64,000 nt of DNA from Voacanga thouarsii (Eukaryota; Streptophyta; Magnoliopsida; Gentianales; Apocynaceae). Positions 1 through 10,951 of the stretch are shown here, in pieces. The stretch spans positions 868,001-932,000 of the forward strand of contig JANUWF010001218.1 in assembly GCA_026120185.1 (NCBI GenBank). The letters run 5' to 3'. The notes beneath the pieces were generated by a model. The model ran no database searches. It saw only the letters and a program-made list of their open reading frames with translations, and was not told the origin of the DNA. Position 1 is the first letter of the stretch. The number at the start of each line of letters is the position of its first letter. Both the position numbers and the translations under genes were made by a program.

Positions 1-660
1 TCCAGTTGGGACATATAGATGTCTTCGCTAAGGTGGCCATTTAAGAATGCCGTCTTGACATCCATTTGCCATATCTTGTAGTCATAGTGATATGCGATGG
101 CAAGGAGGATGTGGATGGATTTAAGCATGGCTACCGGGAAAAAGTTTTTCTCATAGTCGATTCCCTTTTTCTGAGTATACCCTTTCGTCACAAGCCTAGC
201 TTTGAAGGTTTCCACCTTCCCATCCGCTCCCCTCTTTCTCTTGTACATCCACTTGCACCCAATGGGCTTTATCCCTTCAGGTGAAGCTACAAGATCCCAA
301 ACCTGATTAAGGTACATAGACTCAATCTCGACTTTCATTGCTTCATGCCACAGATTTGCATCGGTATCAGCAATAGCCTCCTCGTATCTAGTGGGGTCTT
401 GTTCCTGATAGTCGGAGACCAGCTCAAAGGCTTCTCCTGTCCATCTATCCGGAACCCTAGACGCTCTCCCACTACGACGAGGCTCCATTTGCACAGGCAC
501 TTGAGGCTGTGCCTCTTCTTGTTCCAGAATCGGGTCAGAATAAGTTGATTCCGTAGATAACTTCTCCTCAAGTTCCAACCTCGTAGAACCTTTAGTAGAA
601 GTACTTTGATCATCTTCTAAGTATCTAGCATTGGTACTGACTAGCACCTTCTGCTCCTTA
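1..660 (-). pseudogene. Copia A reverse transcriptase, N-terminal part (partial)
   Basis: On the minus strand, going down from the integrase, the linker carries the usual copia signs: a basic stretch with RRSGRASRVPDRW, then DPTRYEEAIAD, then the RT core start with KARLVTKGYTQ and, near the window edge, QMDVKTAFLNGHLSEDIYMSQ. The YVDD active site would lie beyond base 1 and is not seen. The frame shifts between these motifs, so no single open frame covers the region. RT copies the element RNA into DNA in the virus-like particle. The equivalent stretch of element B is at 56,413-57,060 and is also broken. This is a decayed copy and not a working enzyme. Confidence 0.85.
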
Positions 661-677
661 GGATGATAATAGTAACC

Positions 678-1436
678 TCATTTTGTCCCTTTTGGATAGC
701 CAACAAAATAGCATAATTCTAATCTTGGTTCCAACTTGTCTCCCTTGACTAGTACATAAGCTGGACATCCCCAAATCCTGAGATGATTCAGACTTGGCTT
801 ACGCCCAGTCCACATCTTATAGGGAGTCCTAGGTACTGACTTGGAAGGCACCAAGTTCAGAATATATGCCACTGTCTCCAGGGCATATCCCCAAAATGAT
901 ACTGGAAGAGTAGCATGAGACATCATGCTTCGGACCATTTCCATCAATATCCTGTTCCTTCTCTCAGCTACTCCATTCTGCTGGGGTGTTTCTAGCGTAG
1001 AGAGCTGGGATACTATCCCATAATGTACCATGTAGTCCTTGAATTCACCTAGGAGGTATTCTCTACCATGATCCGATCGTAGGGTTTTGATTAATTTACC
1101 TGTCCGACGCTCCACTTCAGCCTTAAACTCCTTGAACTTGTCAAAAGAGTCAGACTTGCATCTCATCAAGTAAATATAACCATACCTCGTACAATCATCC
1201 GTGAAAGTGATGAAGTACTCAAAACCTCCCCTAGCTGGTGTAGACAACAGACCACACACATCAGTGTGAACAAGACTCAACACCTTATTGGCTCTATCTG
1301 TCTTTGGTGTAAATGACCTCTTGGTCATCTTTCCCATCAGGCAAGATTCACACTGAGGCCAACTTTCCAATCTCAATGAGCCCAAAGGCCTATCATGGAT
1401 TTGCCTCTGAATCCTGGTTGAGTTAATATGACCCAA
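678..1436 (-). pseudogene. Copia A integrase (open but isolated segment)
   Basis: A 252-codon open segment. It starts with the end of the GAG-pre-integrase zinc region (C-x2-C at residues 29 and 32, ending in a KMTKRSF stretch). The rve catalytic core follows. The first catalytic Asp is in LVHTDVCG (about residue 59), the second in LRSDHGREY (about 121), and the Glu in NGVAERRNR (about 158). The core is followed by [19 protein letters not shown] and the C-terminal [16 protein letters not shown]. All three DDE residues are present, so this domain is the best preserved part of element A. A stop or frameshift at 1,437-1,499 cuts it from the protease. The family inserts element cDNA into the chromosome. 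Confidence 0.92.
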
Positions 1437-1499
1437 CCTTAGATGCCAAAGGTATGAATCATTGATATTAGTCTTTCTCTTCTTAGTTAAAGGTTCAGA

Positions 1500-1890
1500 C
1501 TAAGCGTTATTTGATTGGTTGTTAATAGGGTTTAAAAAGAACAGATTACCATACATGTGCTCAGTACATAAAATTTCTCCATCTCTACTGATAGAAATAC
1601 CAGAATGGAAAGATACAGAATATCCTTGATTAATAAGTTTTGCAACTAAAATCAAATTCTGACGAAAACCAAGTACATATAAAATATCTTTTAAAACCAC
1701 TATCTTATTACAATAAAAAATAAGATTCAGCTCTCCCACTGCAAGGGCCCAGACTTGTGCTCCATTACCCACTCGAAGCCCATGTTCTCCCTTCTTGAGT
1801 CTTCTTATTTTTCTAAACCCCTACAAGGAGTTACAGATATGATCAGTGGCTCCTGAATCAACAATCCAAGTGGAAGTTGATCCTACCATT
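1500..1890 (-). pseudogene. Copia A aspartic protease and pre-integrase region
   Basis: The protease active-site motif WIVDSGATDH is intact at about 1,840-1,869 (minus), followed within a few codons by a stop in ICNSL. The open part 1,772-1,500 continues with the LTNVLYVPGFRQNLI-type motif, seen here as KDILYVLGFRQNLI, and a GNLFFL stretch typical of the protease to integrase linker. In copia elements the protease releases gag, integrase and RT from the polyprotein. The frame is broken on both sides. Confidence 0.85.
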
Positions 1891-1942
1891 GATATGGACT
1901 ATAGATAGAAAACATTACCTGTGGGGTTTTTCTTAGTTTGAA

Positions 1943-2713
1943 GATCTGGACACTCCTTTTTCCAGTGTCCCTTCTTGCCACATTTGAAGCACTTGCCCTT
2001 TGGTTTGTCCTTGGGCTGGGTCTGCTGCATTCCCCTTCTTCCTCTTGAACTTTCTGGGTTTAGGCCCAATTCTTGAGGAAGAAGCCTTAGCAATCATAGC
2101 CTTTGACTACGGCTTCATGACCTTCTCCGCCATCTAGAGCTCCTTCATCAGTTCAGTTAAACTCATGTTCAACTTGTTCATGTTATAGTTTAACTTGAAC
2201 TGAGTGAAAGAGCCCGATAGAGATTCAAGAACCATGTCCACTTAGCTCTCGGGGTCAATGACAGCCCTTAAGATTTTCGCCTCCTCAAAAGCAGCAATCA
2301 TCTTGAGCATATGCTCTCGGACTGATGCTCCCTCAGCCATCTTAGTGTTAACAATAGTTCGAAGAGCCTCCTGCCTTGTGGGCTGGCTCTTGTCCGCGAA
2401 CATAGTAGTCAATGATTGACTGATGTTATATGCAGAAGCCATGTGCTCGTGTTTTAACTGGAGCACATTAGACATGGAAGTTAACATATATCAACGTGCC
2501 ATTTTTTCAGCCTTCTTCCACGCCTTCTCAGCCTCTCGCTCTTCGGCGGTGGAACCTTCCCCGATAACAGGGCAGGTCTCGTAAAGGACATACTTATACT
2601 CCTCAGCTGTGAGTATTATGTCCAGGTTCCTTTTTCAATCCACATAGTTTGGACCCGTTAACTTATTCTCTCTGAGTATAACGGCCAATGGACTAAAAGA
2701 ACCTCCCACCATT
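1943..2713 (-). pseudogene. Copia A gag (nucleocapsid), broken
   Basis: The probable start ATG is at 2,713 (MVGGSFSPLAV). The family motif ENKLTGPNYVD follows directly and ends in TGA where the conserved Trp is expected. Reading then continues with KRNLDIILTAEEYKYVLYE, a further TGA at MAR*YML, and SMSNVLQLKHEHMASAYNIS. A CCHC zinc knuckle, CFKCGKKGHWKKEC, lies at about 1,950-1,991 and is intact. Gag forms the particle and the knuckle binds element RNA. At least two stops and a frame change make it a pseudogene. The first TGA is shared with the related element B. Confidence 0.9.
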
Positions 2714-4536
2714 TTCTGAAAATTGAAAAATAAAAGAAAGAATTTAGTTTGTGAAAACAAAATAAAATTTGTGCACTGAAAATAATTTGGCTCTTAGGAA
2801 AACTGACATAGCTTCTTGGGAAGTTAACAGTTTCCTAAGTTAAGTGTAATAACTACCTCAAATTAATTTCCCTTCTGGGTAATGATCTAGAGGATAACTC
2901 CATCGTGGAATGGCCGTTTCCTCTCATTTCCTATGGACATACCTCGCACTATAACCTCCAACGTGGGCTGGCCGATCATAGTACGTGCCCCGGGTTATTA
3001 ATTACATCATTCCATTAGATCTAGATCCTTGTGGTATCCCCATCCTATACGGGTTCACTCCCAGAGTGACGCGAGGGGACCCACGATCTCTAATGAGGAC
3101 CGTGATGGAAGCCGTGGGGTCGTTGGAACCCCTTTCCCACTTAGTCTTTTAAAATAAAGGGCTCTCTGGAAAAATATCCTTTTGAAATTTCCATTAAGTT
3201 TTTCTTAACTCAAAAATAAAATATCCAAGTCCATTAAAATCTTTATGTCAAGGCTTATATCCTTTGAGAGATTTTCTCCATGGACTAATTTTATTTAAGT
3301 TAAACTTAATGATTTCAAAATTTTTCTAATTAAAACTTTCTAGAGACTTTGGTCTCAAGTTTATTTGACAAAATCATTTTTCTAGTCCAAAACAAAACAA
3401 AATGGCTCTCCATTTTAATTTACAAAAATATCTAAATCCAATATATTTTCTATGTCATGGATTAAATCCTTTGAGAAAATATTCAAGGATTAATTTTTGT
3501 ACAAATTAAAATAACCATTTAATTTTTGAAGAAAAATATTTTTCTTGTCAAAAATGTTCCCAAAGACTTTGGTCTTTGAGAAAAGGCACACATAGGTATA
3601 TAAAAAAATAGCATGCTCGAAACAATAAACGTTTTCATGCTTTTCTATTTTTTTTAAACCTAAGTGCCCGAATAATAGAATTAAACACATTAATTAATTA
3701 ATTAATTATCTTGTTTAATCCTAAAATCTCTTACTAATATTTTCCATGCAAATATATTCCAAGAATATAAATATTACAAAAATATTAACTTCGCCTGGTA
3801 TGGGACCCAAAACGAAAAAGGAAGAAAAAAATTGCAAAAAATAGCTGCCAATCCACGTGCACCCGATGCATCGGATCCGGGCCCATTTGGCCTGCGGTCC
3901 ACCGGGTGCCCGGTGCACCAGCCGCACCAGAACTTCAGCATCCAACCCGCGCAGCAGCCGCCCGCCCGTTAGGCCGCCCGCTGACCTGCGCCCACGACCC
4001 GGTGCCTCTCTTACTGCATGCCCCGCGAGTCGGCCCGACAACCCGTGCGCGACCCGGGCAATTGAATTGCATTTCAATTGCAATTCTGCAATTGAAACGG
4101 CTTAGAATTAAAAGAAATCGGCTCGGCTTAGGCGGCTCAAGGGCAGCGGCTCGTGACACATAACAGTGGCGGCTCGGCTTGGAGGCTTGGCTCAGCTTGG
4201 CGGCTTAAGAACAGTGCTTCATCTTCCCCGTGACGAGTTTCTCTGTTCTGTCTGCGGATTTTTCATTTTTTCCACTTCCTTTTGCTTCCTTGGACATTTT
4301 TCATATAAAAATCTCATCCAAAACAAAACTACAACCGCCTATATCCATTTAAATTGGATTTACATGATTAAAACATCAAAGCCCAAAAAAAAATTTACAG
4401 AGGCCTATGCTTCAACGGTGAAGCTCACAGAGATGCTATCCCATACCAAAACAGCAAAGGATCACAGTTAATCACACATAACTGTCCGATTTTATTAACT
4501 AGCATGCAGGCTTCCTATATGTGCAAATGTCTTCAT
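2714..4536 (-). other. Long 5' leader of copia A (between PBS and gag)
   Basis: About 1.8 kb without credible coding, conserved in layout with 59,094-60,877 of element B. It has two parts: an AT-rich half next to gag (2,720-3,780) and a GC-rich island next to the LTR (about 3,840-4,215) with many CCGG/GGCC-like blocks and CAATTG palindromes. Open frames on both strands here reflect base composition. Such long leaders can carry packaging or translation signals, which is inference. Confidence 0.7.
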
Positions 4537-4548
4537 GCTCTGATACCA
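4537..4548 (-). promoter_or_regulatory. Primer binding site (initiator Met tRNA) of copia A
   Basis: The minus strand reads TGGTATCAGAGC, the standard plant tRNA-iMet primer binding site, two bases inside the LTR end. It extends to TGGTATCAGAGCATG. Confidence 0.93.
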
Positions 4549-4550
4549 AT

Positions 4551-6306
4551 TGAAGATAAAATTGCAAGATAAACATAGCCAAAAAAACAGCCAAGGAACA
4601 ACAAAAACGCAGCACTCCTGCGTGAAGAAGAAAAAGGGGGGGAAAAATATTTTCTCATTACCTCTTCTTCTTGTTCTCAAAATCGGCTGAACTGGAATAT
4701 GTGGAACTGGGGTAGGCATGCTCGTGGAAACTTCTGGTGCAATTCCTGCAAGCCTTCTACTTCGTCTTTGCATGTAGATGAACGCCTAGCTTTCGATCTT
4801 CCAGTATATGGCTTGCCTAATATCGTTTTGGTGAAACAACCTAGGGGCCAAAGAATATTTTCTGGAGAGGGAGAGGAAAAAACGTCTGGTATTTTTCACA
4901 GAGAGGAAGCACTGGAAAAAAACAACGTTGTTTTTTTTTCCGTCCTATTTAACCTAAATAAAACCCTAGGTTAAACTGGAATGGGCCATTGGACTCTTAG
5001 TTCAACCTTTTTGGGCTTAATTAATTATTCTAACTAAAACCAAATAAATGGCCCAATTAATAAATAATTAATTTTTCAGCCCAAATAAACCAGTCCAATT
5101 AATTAAGTCTATATTAGTTTAGTCCCAGGTTAATCTTTAATTATTCAAATTGGGCCAAAGCCCTAAATAATTAATTAACCCACCAAACTAATTTAATTAA
5201 TTCTCTCTCTCCATGGACCTTTATTTTATTCTAGCCCAATAATTAAATCAGGCTACTTAAATAAAATAAATTTCATTTAATTTAAAATCAATTCTTTAGC
5301 CCGTATTTAATTAGGACTCACGGTCTATACTGGGGACCAAAAGACACACCGCCTTGGCTACTAAAATGACCAAAATACCTTTTCCATTAAAATAGCTGTA
5401 TTTTGCATTTTAAATATTTCCTAATATCACCATAAGGAAATATTGATCCCAAGGACAATGCTGCGTTAGCAAAGTCTTCGACCTACAGGTGAAATGACTA
5501 AAATACCCCTCTACACATCGCCGTGCATTTAGAGAGGAAGAAGTGTACTAACACCCCTCTAAATGACATCTACCATCCTTAGGCTTCTAGTCCAATGATC
5601 CACGACTTCCTGGAGTGTTTTCGCTTTCCAAGGGAGTTACCCTAAAGCAAACATCTAAGTCATATTTCCAGGGCCCTGGACATTTTAGACCATTCAGACA
5701 ACCACAAGGGGCGATATAGTGCAGAAACTATCTTGTATAAGTCTGTCTTAACTAACTAGTCACACATACCCAACATGCAAGTATATTGGCCCTATGATAG
5801 AACCTCAACTGTAGCAAATCAAAGTATATGCTACCAGCTTCGCCAGACCATCAACTCATACTCAAGTCGTAGAGTACTAGTCCACGCTGTAGCGGTAGTA
5901 GTCTAGATTTCTATCATATAGTACTTTTAGAAACCACTACTACAGGTCCTGTCATACGTATTCGAAATACGCTTATGTCATGAAGTGAGTGGACTACTCA
6001 CTGGCTAAAGGTAAGCCATTCCCTATTTGGAATTCATAACATAATAACCTAAACATGATGAGATTCCCAGTCTCATCAATAGGTTAAGAACAAAAGTTTA
6101 TGTGTTAAATAACCCGTGATCCATACCTTACTGTTTAAGACCACCATTCACATGGATCACTTATTTAAACATAATAGGTCTGTTCCAAACGAAAATCGTG
6201 CACAAACAAAAAGTAAATTCACAAATAATTTCTGAAAATAAATTCTTTTATTAAAATATTCGATTTTACATCAAAAACCTAGTCTAAGAGGGCATACAAT
6301 CCAACA
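4551..6306 (-). repeat. 5' LTR of copia A (1,756 bp)
   Basis: It starts TGTTGG at 6,306 and ends TTCA at 4,551 on the minus strand. The U3 half (about 5,290-6,306) matches the LTRs at 54,540-55,540, 62,000-62,767 and, in the other orientation, 25,241-26,260. The last ~450 bp (R/U5 side) are largely different from those copies. The partner 3' LTR is outside the window, so the age cannot be read. Confidence 0.92.
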
Positions 6307-6509
6307 CTACCTTCCTGGGTTGGCGCCACCTTTATCTTGTTTTGTGATGTTTTTATCTTATTTTATCCCTAAAATCTGAAATAATGCACAAAATACCTTT
6401 TCAAAAGTAAAATCTCAAATATAAAGGAATATGACCAGTTATTGAATAAAATATATCACAAAATAACCTCAAATAACTAGGAAAAATATAACTAATTTAG
6501 GCCTTATCA
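6307..6509 (-). repeat. Gypsy LTR fragment (5' end, copy L4)
   Basis: The minus strand starts TGATAAGGCC at 6,509 and follows the same sequence as 11,480-11,642 and the reverse of 13,413-13,600, including the TGGCGCC motif near the cut. It is truncated at 6,306 by copia A. No polypurine tract lies outside its 5' end, so 6,510 onwards is target DNA and not element interior. Confidence 0.85.
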
Positions 6510-8020
6510 ATATCCTAACTGTTGAAGCTACCTAACAAATTCATTCTAAACTTTATTCTACAATTAAAAATCTGGACTTGCCATAAAATAAAATAGTTAA
6601 TAACAAAGTTTTCACCAACAACTAAAACATATAAAGGAGATGAATACCTTTGCTAATAGTTGTGCCCAACGATTTAAAGCTTCAAGTTCTCTTTGTTTAT
6701 CAACTTCCTAAAAAAAATGAAGAAGAATAAGAACACCAAAGGCAATAATCCCTTAGAAGAGCACAACTCATATAAGTAGTATTGACATATACAATATTAT
6801 TTTTAAGAGAAGCCATCATTACTGCTATGCTACGTACACCTTTACTAACCATAAGGTAGAAGCCCTTTCTTAGTGTATTGATGCATTTAACTATATCCAC
6901 CTACAATCCTACCAACATTTGTCAAATGCATTAGAAGGGGAGATATTAAGCAAATGCCACACAAAAAGAAAAACAAAATGAAACATAACAAAGTACCAAG
7001 ACTACTGTGATTATGTGATATAGATTTTAGCCTTAGAAGAAGTGCAAAACACCAAAAGACATTATAACAAGAACTTCAAATCAAAAATAATTTCAAGGAT
7101 GTCAACTCAGTTATCTCGAATGAACTTCACCTCTTATCATCTTTTACATATATTTGCCCCTTCTCTAATTACACGAAATAAAATGCACCTACAATAAACA
7201 AAGGGTTCATACTTTAAAGTGTAAGCATTGACAAAACCCATTTTTAATAATCTAAGAAACTGGCATCTAATTCAGAATACATGCTTTCAAATAAAGCTGA
7301 AACACAAACTTACCTAGCATAATAACAAAAAAAAAAAAAAAAAGAGACCTTAGCATTCATAACAATGCACAATGTATTGAAACATTTCTAAACTGCAAAA
7401 AAAAAAAAAAAAAAACAGCTTTGAAGATTAGTAGGATAACTAACAAGGAACCCAGATTCCTTCGCACAAGATCAATCAGTTCACAAAATCATAGTCTATG
7501 ACAGTTCACCTACAAAACATTAAACTCATTGAAGGGGCCATTTCAAACAACATATATAATAGAGTATTTTAACAGAAACTAAATTATGAAGAAGGTCCCT
7601 CAAGTTAAGTCCATGAACCAGACATTCATCAAGACCCAAATAACAAGAACAAACCAGAATCGGTAAATTTAAAAGGTACATTTTTAGCCTGTAATCAAGA
7701 CCCACATTGTCAATTCGAATAGCAATTTTAACTTTTTATCAACACCCAGACAAAAGCAGAGAAGGGTACCTAGAAAATCTTAGTGCTAAGCTTGATACTG
7801 CAAACCACACATTTGTTTACCTCTTCGAAAATGCAGACAAAATGTTGAAAGACGGAAGATCTTACCTTCAATAAGGAAGAGCAAAGGAACTCTTCAAACC
7901 ACCCAAGCAGAAGGTTGACACCTGATTTGGTTATAGACGAACAGATTTTTGAGAGATTGGTGACAAGGGTTTAGTGGTTGGCGGGAGTGAGTGTTGTCGG
8001 AAAGGTTGCATAGGCACGCA
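6510..8020 (-). pseudogene. Possible host gene 5' portion, truncated by gypsy insertion
   Basis: This non-repetitive segment shows gene-like signals on the minus strand. A first exon (about 8,015 to 7,866) ends TTGAAG followed by a consensus GTAAGA donor. A 60 bp internal exon (6,707-6,648) has a pyrimidine-rich TTTTTTTAG acceptor and an AAAG/GTATTC donor. It encodes 20 open residues, among them DKQRELEALNRWAQLLAK. The ~1.1 kb between them would be an intron. The rest of the gene would lie below 6,510, where a gypsy LTR now sits. I do not recognise the protein. The exon calls rest on splice signals and open frame only, so this could be chance. Two A-runs (7,328-7,343 and 7,399-7,416) lie in the presumed intron. 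Confidence 0.35.
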
Positions 8021-8654
8021 GTAAGGAAAATTAAGCCAAGTAAAGTAAAGTCATTCCAATTTCAATGGTATTTTATCCTACTTTTATTAAAAAATAAAAT
8101 TTCACATTACTTAAGAAGTTTGGAATTTTTTTTTGTAAAGATATCTAATTAATTTCATATGCAAAACTAATTTCTTAGCATTATCAAATCTAATTAATTT
8201 TTTCTTCTAAAAAAAAATCCAAACTGATAGTTGTAAAGTTTAATTAATAATCTCCTAAATACTATCAATTCTAAATATTAACTATGTTTTTTAACATCTA
8301 AAATCATAATATAAAAAAAAACTAATAAACCTTATATCAGATCAAAGCCGTTATATATTTTTTATTCTCCAAAAATCGGTAAAAAAAAAAAGAGAGAATT
8401 ATTTTTCATTAAGAAAAATGTAAAAATGGTGAGAATAATAAAATAGACTTAAATAAACAAAGTATCTAATTTATATTTAAAAAATTCATAAAGGAATCTT
8501 ATACTATCAAAAAAATTTAACACAAGAATTGTTGATAAATATTTCTTTTTTTATTTAATTAAATAATATGACAATATATCAATGAGCTAAATAATATTTA
8601 TCTTCTACTGTAGTCATATAACTAAAACGTAGATCGTTCCTCCTTTTTCCTTCC
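8021..8654. other. AT-rich DNA without recognised features
   Basis: Very AT-rich with short A-runs, no long open frame and no clear similarity to other parts of the window. The missing left part of the CACTA-2 element may start somewhere here, but I see no CACTA terminus. Confidence 0.5.
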
Positions 8655-10513
8655 ATAATCTATCATAATATCTAAAAAAATATAAAAAACTAACGCATTT
8701 ACAAAGATAAGCATATCAAATTAATAATTCAACCGTTAGATTGGTTAAAATTTCTAGCAAAAGTATTATGACAAAATTTGAAAGTAATTAGATATATTTT
8801 AGCACATAATCTAACATAATATCTAGAAAAATATTCAAAACCTAACACATTTACAAAGATAGGCATATCAAATTAATGATCTAACTCTTAGATTTGTAAA
8901 AATCACTAAGAAAAGTGTTATGACAAAATTTGAAGGGAATCGGATATATTTTGGCACTTAATCTAGTATAATATCTAGAAAAATATCCAAATCCTAACAT
9001 ATTTTTGAAGATAGGCATATCAAATTAATGATCCAACCATTAAATTTGTTAAAATCACTAAAAAAGTGTTATGGCAAAATTTAAAAGTAATCAGATATAT
9101 TTTGGTACATAATCTAGCATAATATCTAGAAAAATATAAAAAACCTAATGCATTTACAAAGATATGCATATCAAATTAATGATCCAACCATTATATTTGT
9201 TTAAATCACTAAGAAAAGTGTTATGGCAAAATTTAAAGATTATCGGATATATTTGGTACATATGCTAACATAATATCTAGAAAAATATAAAAAACCTAAT
9301 GCATTTACAAAGATATGCATATCAAATTAATGATCCAACCGTTATATTTGTTTAAATCACTAAGAAAAGTGTTATGACAAAATTTGAAGGTAATTGGACA
9401 TATTTTAGCACTTAATCTAGCATAGTATCTAAAAAAAAATCCAAATCTTAACACATTTTTGAAGATAGGCATATCAAATTAATAACCCAACCGTTGTATT
9501 TGTTAAAATCACTAAAAAAAAGTGTTATGAAAAAAATTGAAGATAATTAGATATATTTTGGTACATAATCTAGTATAATATCTAGAAAAATATAAAAAAC
9601 CTAATGCATTTACAAAAATAGACATATCAAATTAATGATTCAACCATTAGATTTGTTAAAATCACTAAGAAAAGTGTTATGGCAAACTTTAAAGGTAATC
9701 GGATATATTTTAGTATATAATCTAGCATAGTATCTAGAAAAATATAAAAAACCTAACTCATTTACAAAGATATGCATATCAAATTAACAATCCAACCGTT
9801 AAATTTGTTTAGATCACTAATAAAAGTGTTATGAAAAAATTTAAAGATAATCGGATATATGTTGACACTTTATCTACTATAATATCTAGAAAAATATCCA
9901 AATCCTAATGCATTTATAGAGATAGGCATATCAAATTAGTGATGCAACCGTTACATTTGTTTAAATTACAAAGAAATGTGTTATAACAAAATTTGAAGGT
10001 AAACGGATATTTTTTCGTACATAATCTAGCATAATATCTAAAAAATATCCAAAACCTAATGTATTTATAAAGATATGCATATCAAATTAACGATCAAATG
10101 GTTAGATTTGTTAAAATTGTTAAGAAAAATGTTATGACATAATTTTAAGGTAATCGGATATATTTTGGCCATAATCTAGAATAATGTCTACGAAAAAAAT
10201 CCAAAATCTAGCACATTTACAAAGATAGGCGTATCAAATTCCGATCAAATGGTTAGATTTGTTAAAATTGCTAAAAAAGTGTTATGACAAAATTTGAAGG
10301 TAATCGGATATATTTTGGCCATAATCTAGAATAATATCTACAAAAATATCCAAAATATAACGCATTTACAAAGATAGGCGGTTCAAATTAAGGATCCAAC
10401 CATTATATTTGTTAAAATTACTAAAAAAAGTGTTATAAAAAAATTTAAAGGTAATCGGATATATTTTAATACAGAATCTAGTATAATATCTAAAAAAATA
10501 TTCAAAAAAATAG
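8655..10513 (+). repeat. Tandem repeat array, ~152 bp unit, ~12 copies
   Basis: The landmark GCATATCAAATTA recurs, with point changes, at 8,711, 8,863, 9,015, 9,166, 9,317, 9,469, 9,621, 9,774, 9,926, 10,077, 10,229 and 10,378, giving spacings of 149-153 bp. Each unit also carries ATAATCTAGCATAATATCT, a CATTTACAAAGATA block, CAACCGTTAGATTTG, AGTGTTATGACAAAATTTGA and a TCGGATATATTTTGG block in the same order. Units differ from each other by roughly 10-20% by eye. The array ends close to the subterminal region of CACTA-2 and may be an internal repeat of that element or a small satellite. Confidence 0.93.
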
Positions 10514-10951
10514 GTAATTGGTCCAAAAAATTATATAAAAATTAATAAAATAGTAATATTAAGATTTAAGCACACAACCACTTGAATATATAAAATTACC
10601 TCAACCATGGTATTTAATGAAAACTTCTATTTGATGTTGACATTTATTAATATTTGAGAAAAATAAGAAAAAATATGAATTTTCCACAGCTTAGTAAAAC
10701 TGTGGGTAATAAAATCTATTTATCCACAATTTCAAATCTCTATGGCAAAAAAGTATTTTTACCGACACAATTTTTAAATATGTGGTAAAAAGTAACTTTT
10801 ACCTACAGAGACATAGCCGTGACAAAATAAAGTGTTACAAAAAAGGTTTATATGCCACGGAATTCACAACTGTGGTAAAAACCGAGCTTTCACCACAGAT
10901 TTTTCTATGTTGCAAATAAAAGCGTTGCCAAAAACCACTTTTTTTGTAGTG
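10514..10951. mobile_element. CACTA (En/Spm-type) terminus, CACTA-2
   Basis: The right end reads CTTTTTTTGTAGTG at 10,951, the inverted form of CACTACAAAAAAAG. The preceding ~270 bp hold short subterminal motifs in both orientations (for example TGTGGTAAAAA, TTTTACC, CCACAG), as expected of transposase-binding repeats in CACTA elements. No transposase is seen and the left end was not found. It interrupts a gypsy LTR that resumes at 10,952; the putative 3 bp duplication would be AAA. Confidence 0.7.

Larger units (their letters stand above)
1..6306 (-). mobile_element. Ty1/copia LTR retrotransposon A, 5' part
   Basis: The order on the minus strand is 5' LTR (6,306 to 4,551), tRNA primer site, a ~1.8 kb leader, gag, protease, integrase, and the start of reverse transcriptase, which runs off the window at base 1. 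The order integrase before RT marks it as copia. Coding frames are broken by several stops and frameshifts. It is closely related to the element at 53,430-62,767, whose base 56,413 corresponds to base 1 here. It sits inside a gypsy LTR remnant (6,307-6,509). The other end and its target duplication lie outside the window. Confidence 0.93.

Noticed and set aside
3857..4163. Overlapping Pro/Arg/Ala-rich frames on both strands (82-120 codons)
   Set aside because: They lie in the GC-rich part of the copia A leader; open frames on both strands follow from base composition, and the related stretch of element B (60,235-60,610) does not keep them.
8655..10513. Regularly spaced repeats that might suggest a CRISPR-like array
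   Set aside because: The whole ~152 bp unit is repeated without unique spacers and the context is a plant nuclear genome.
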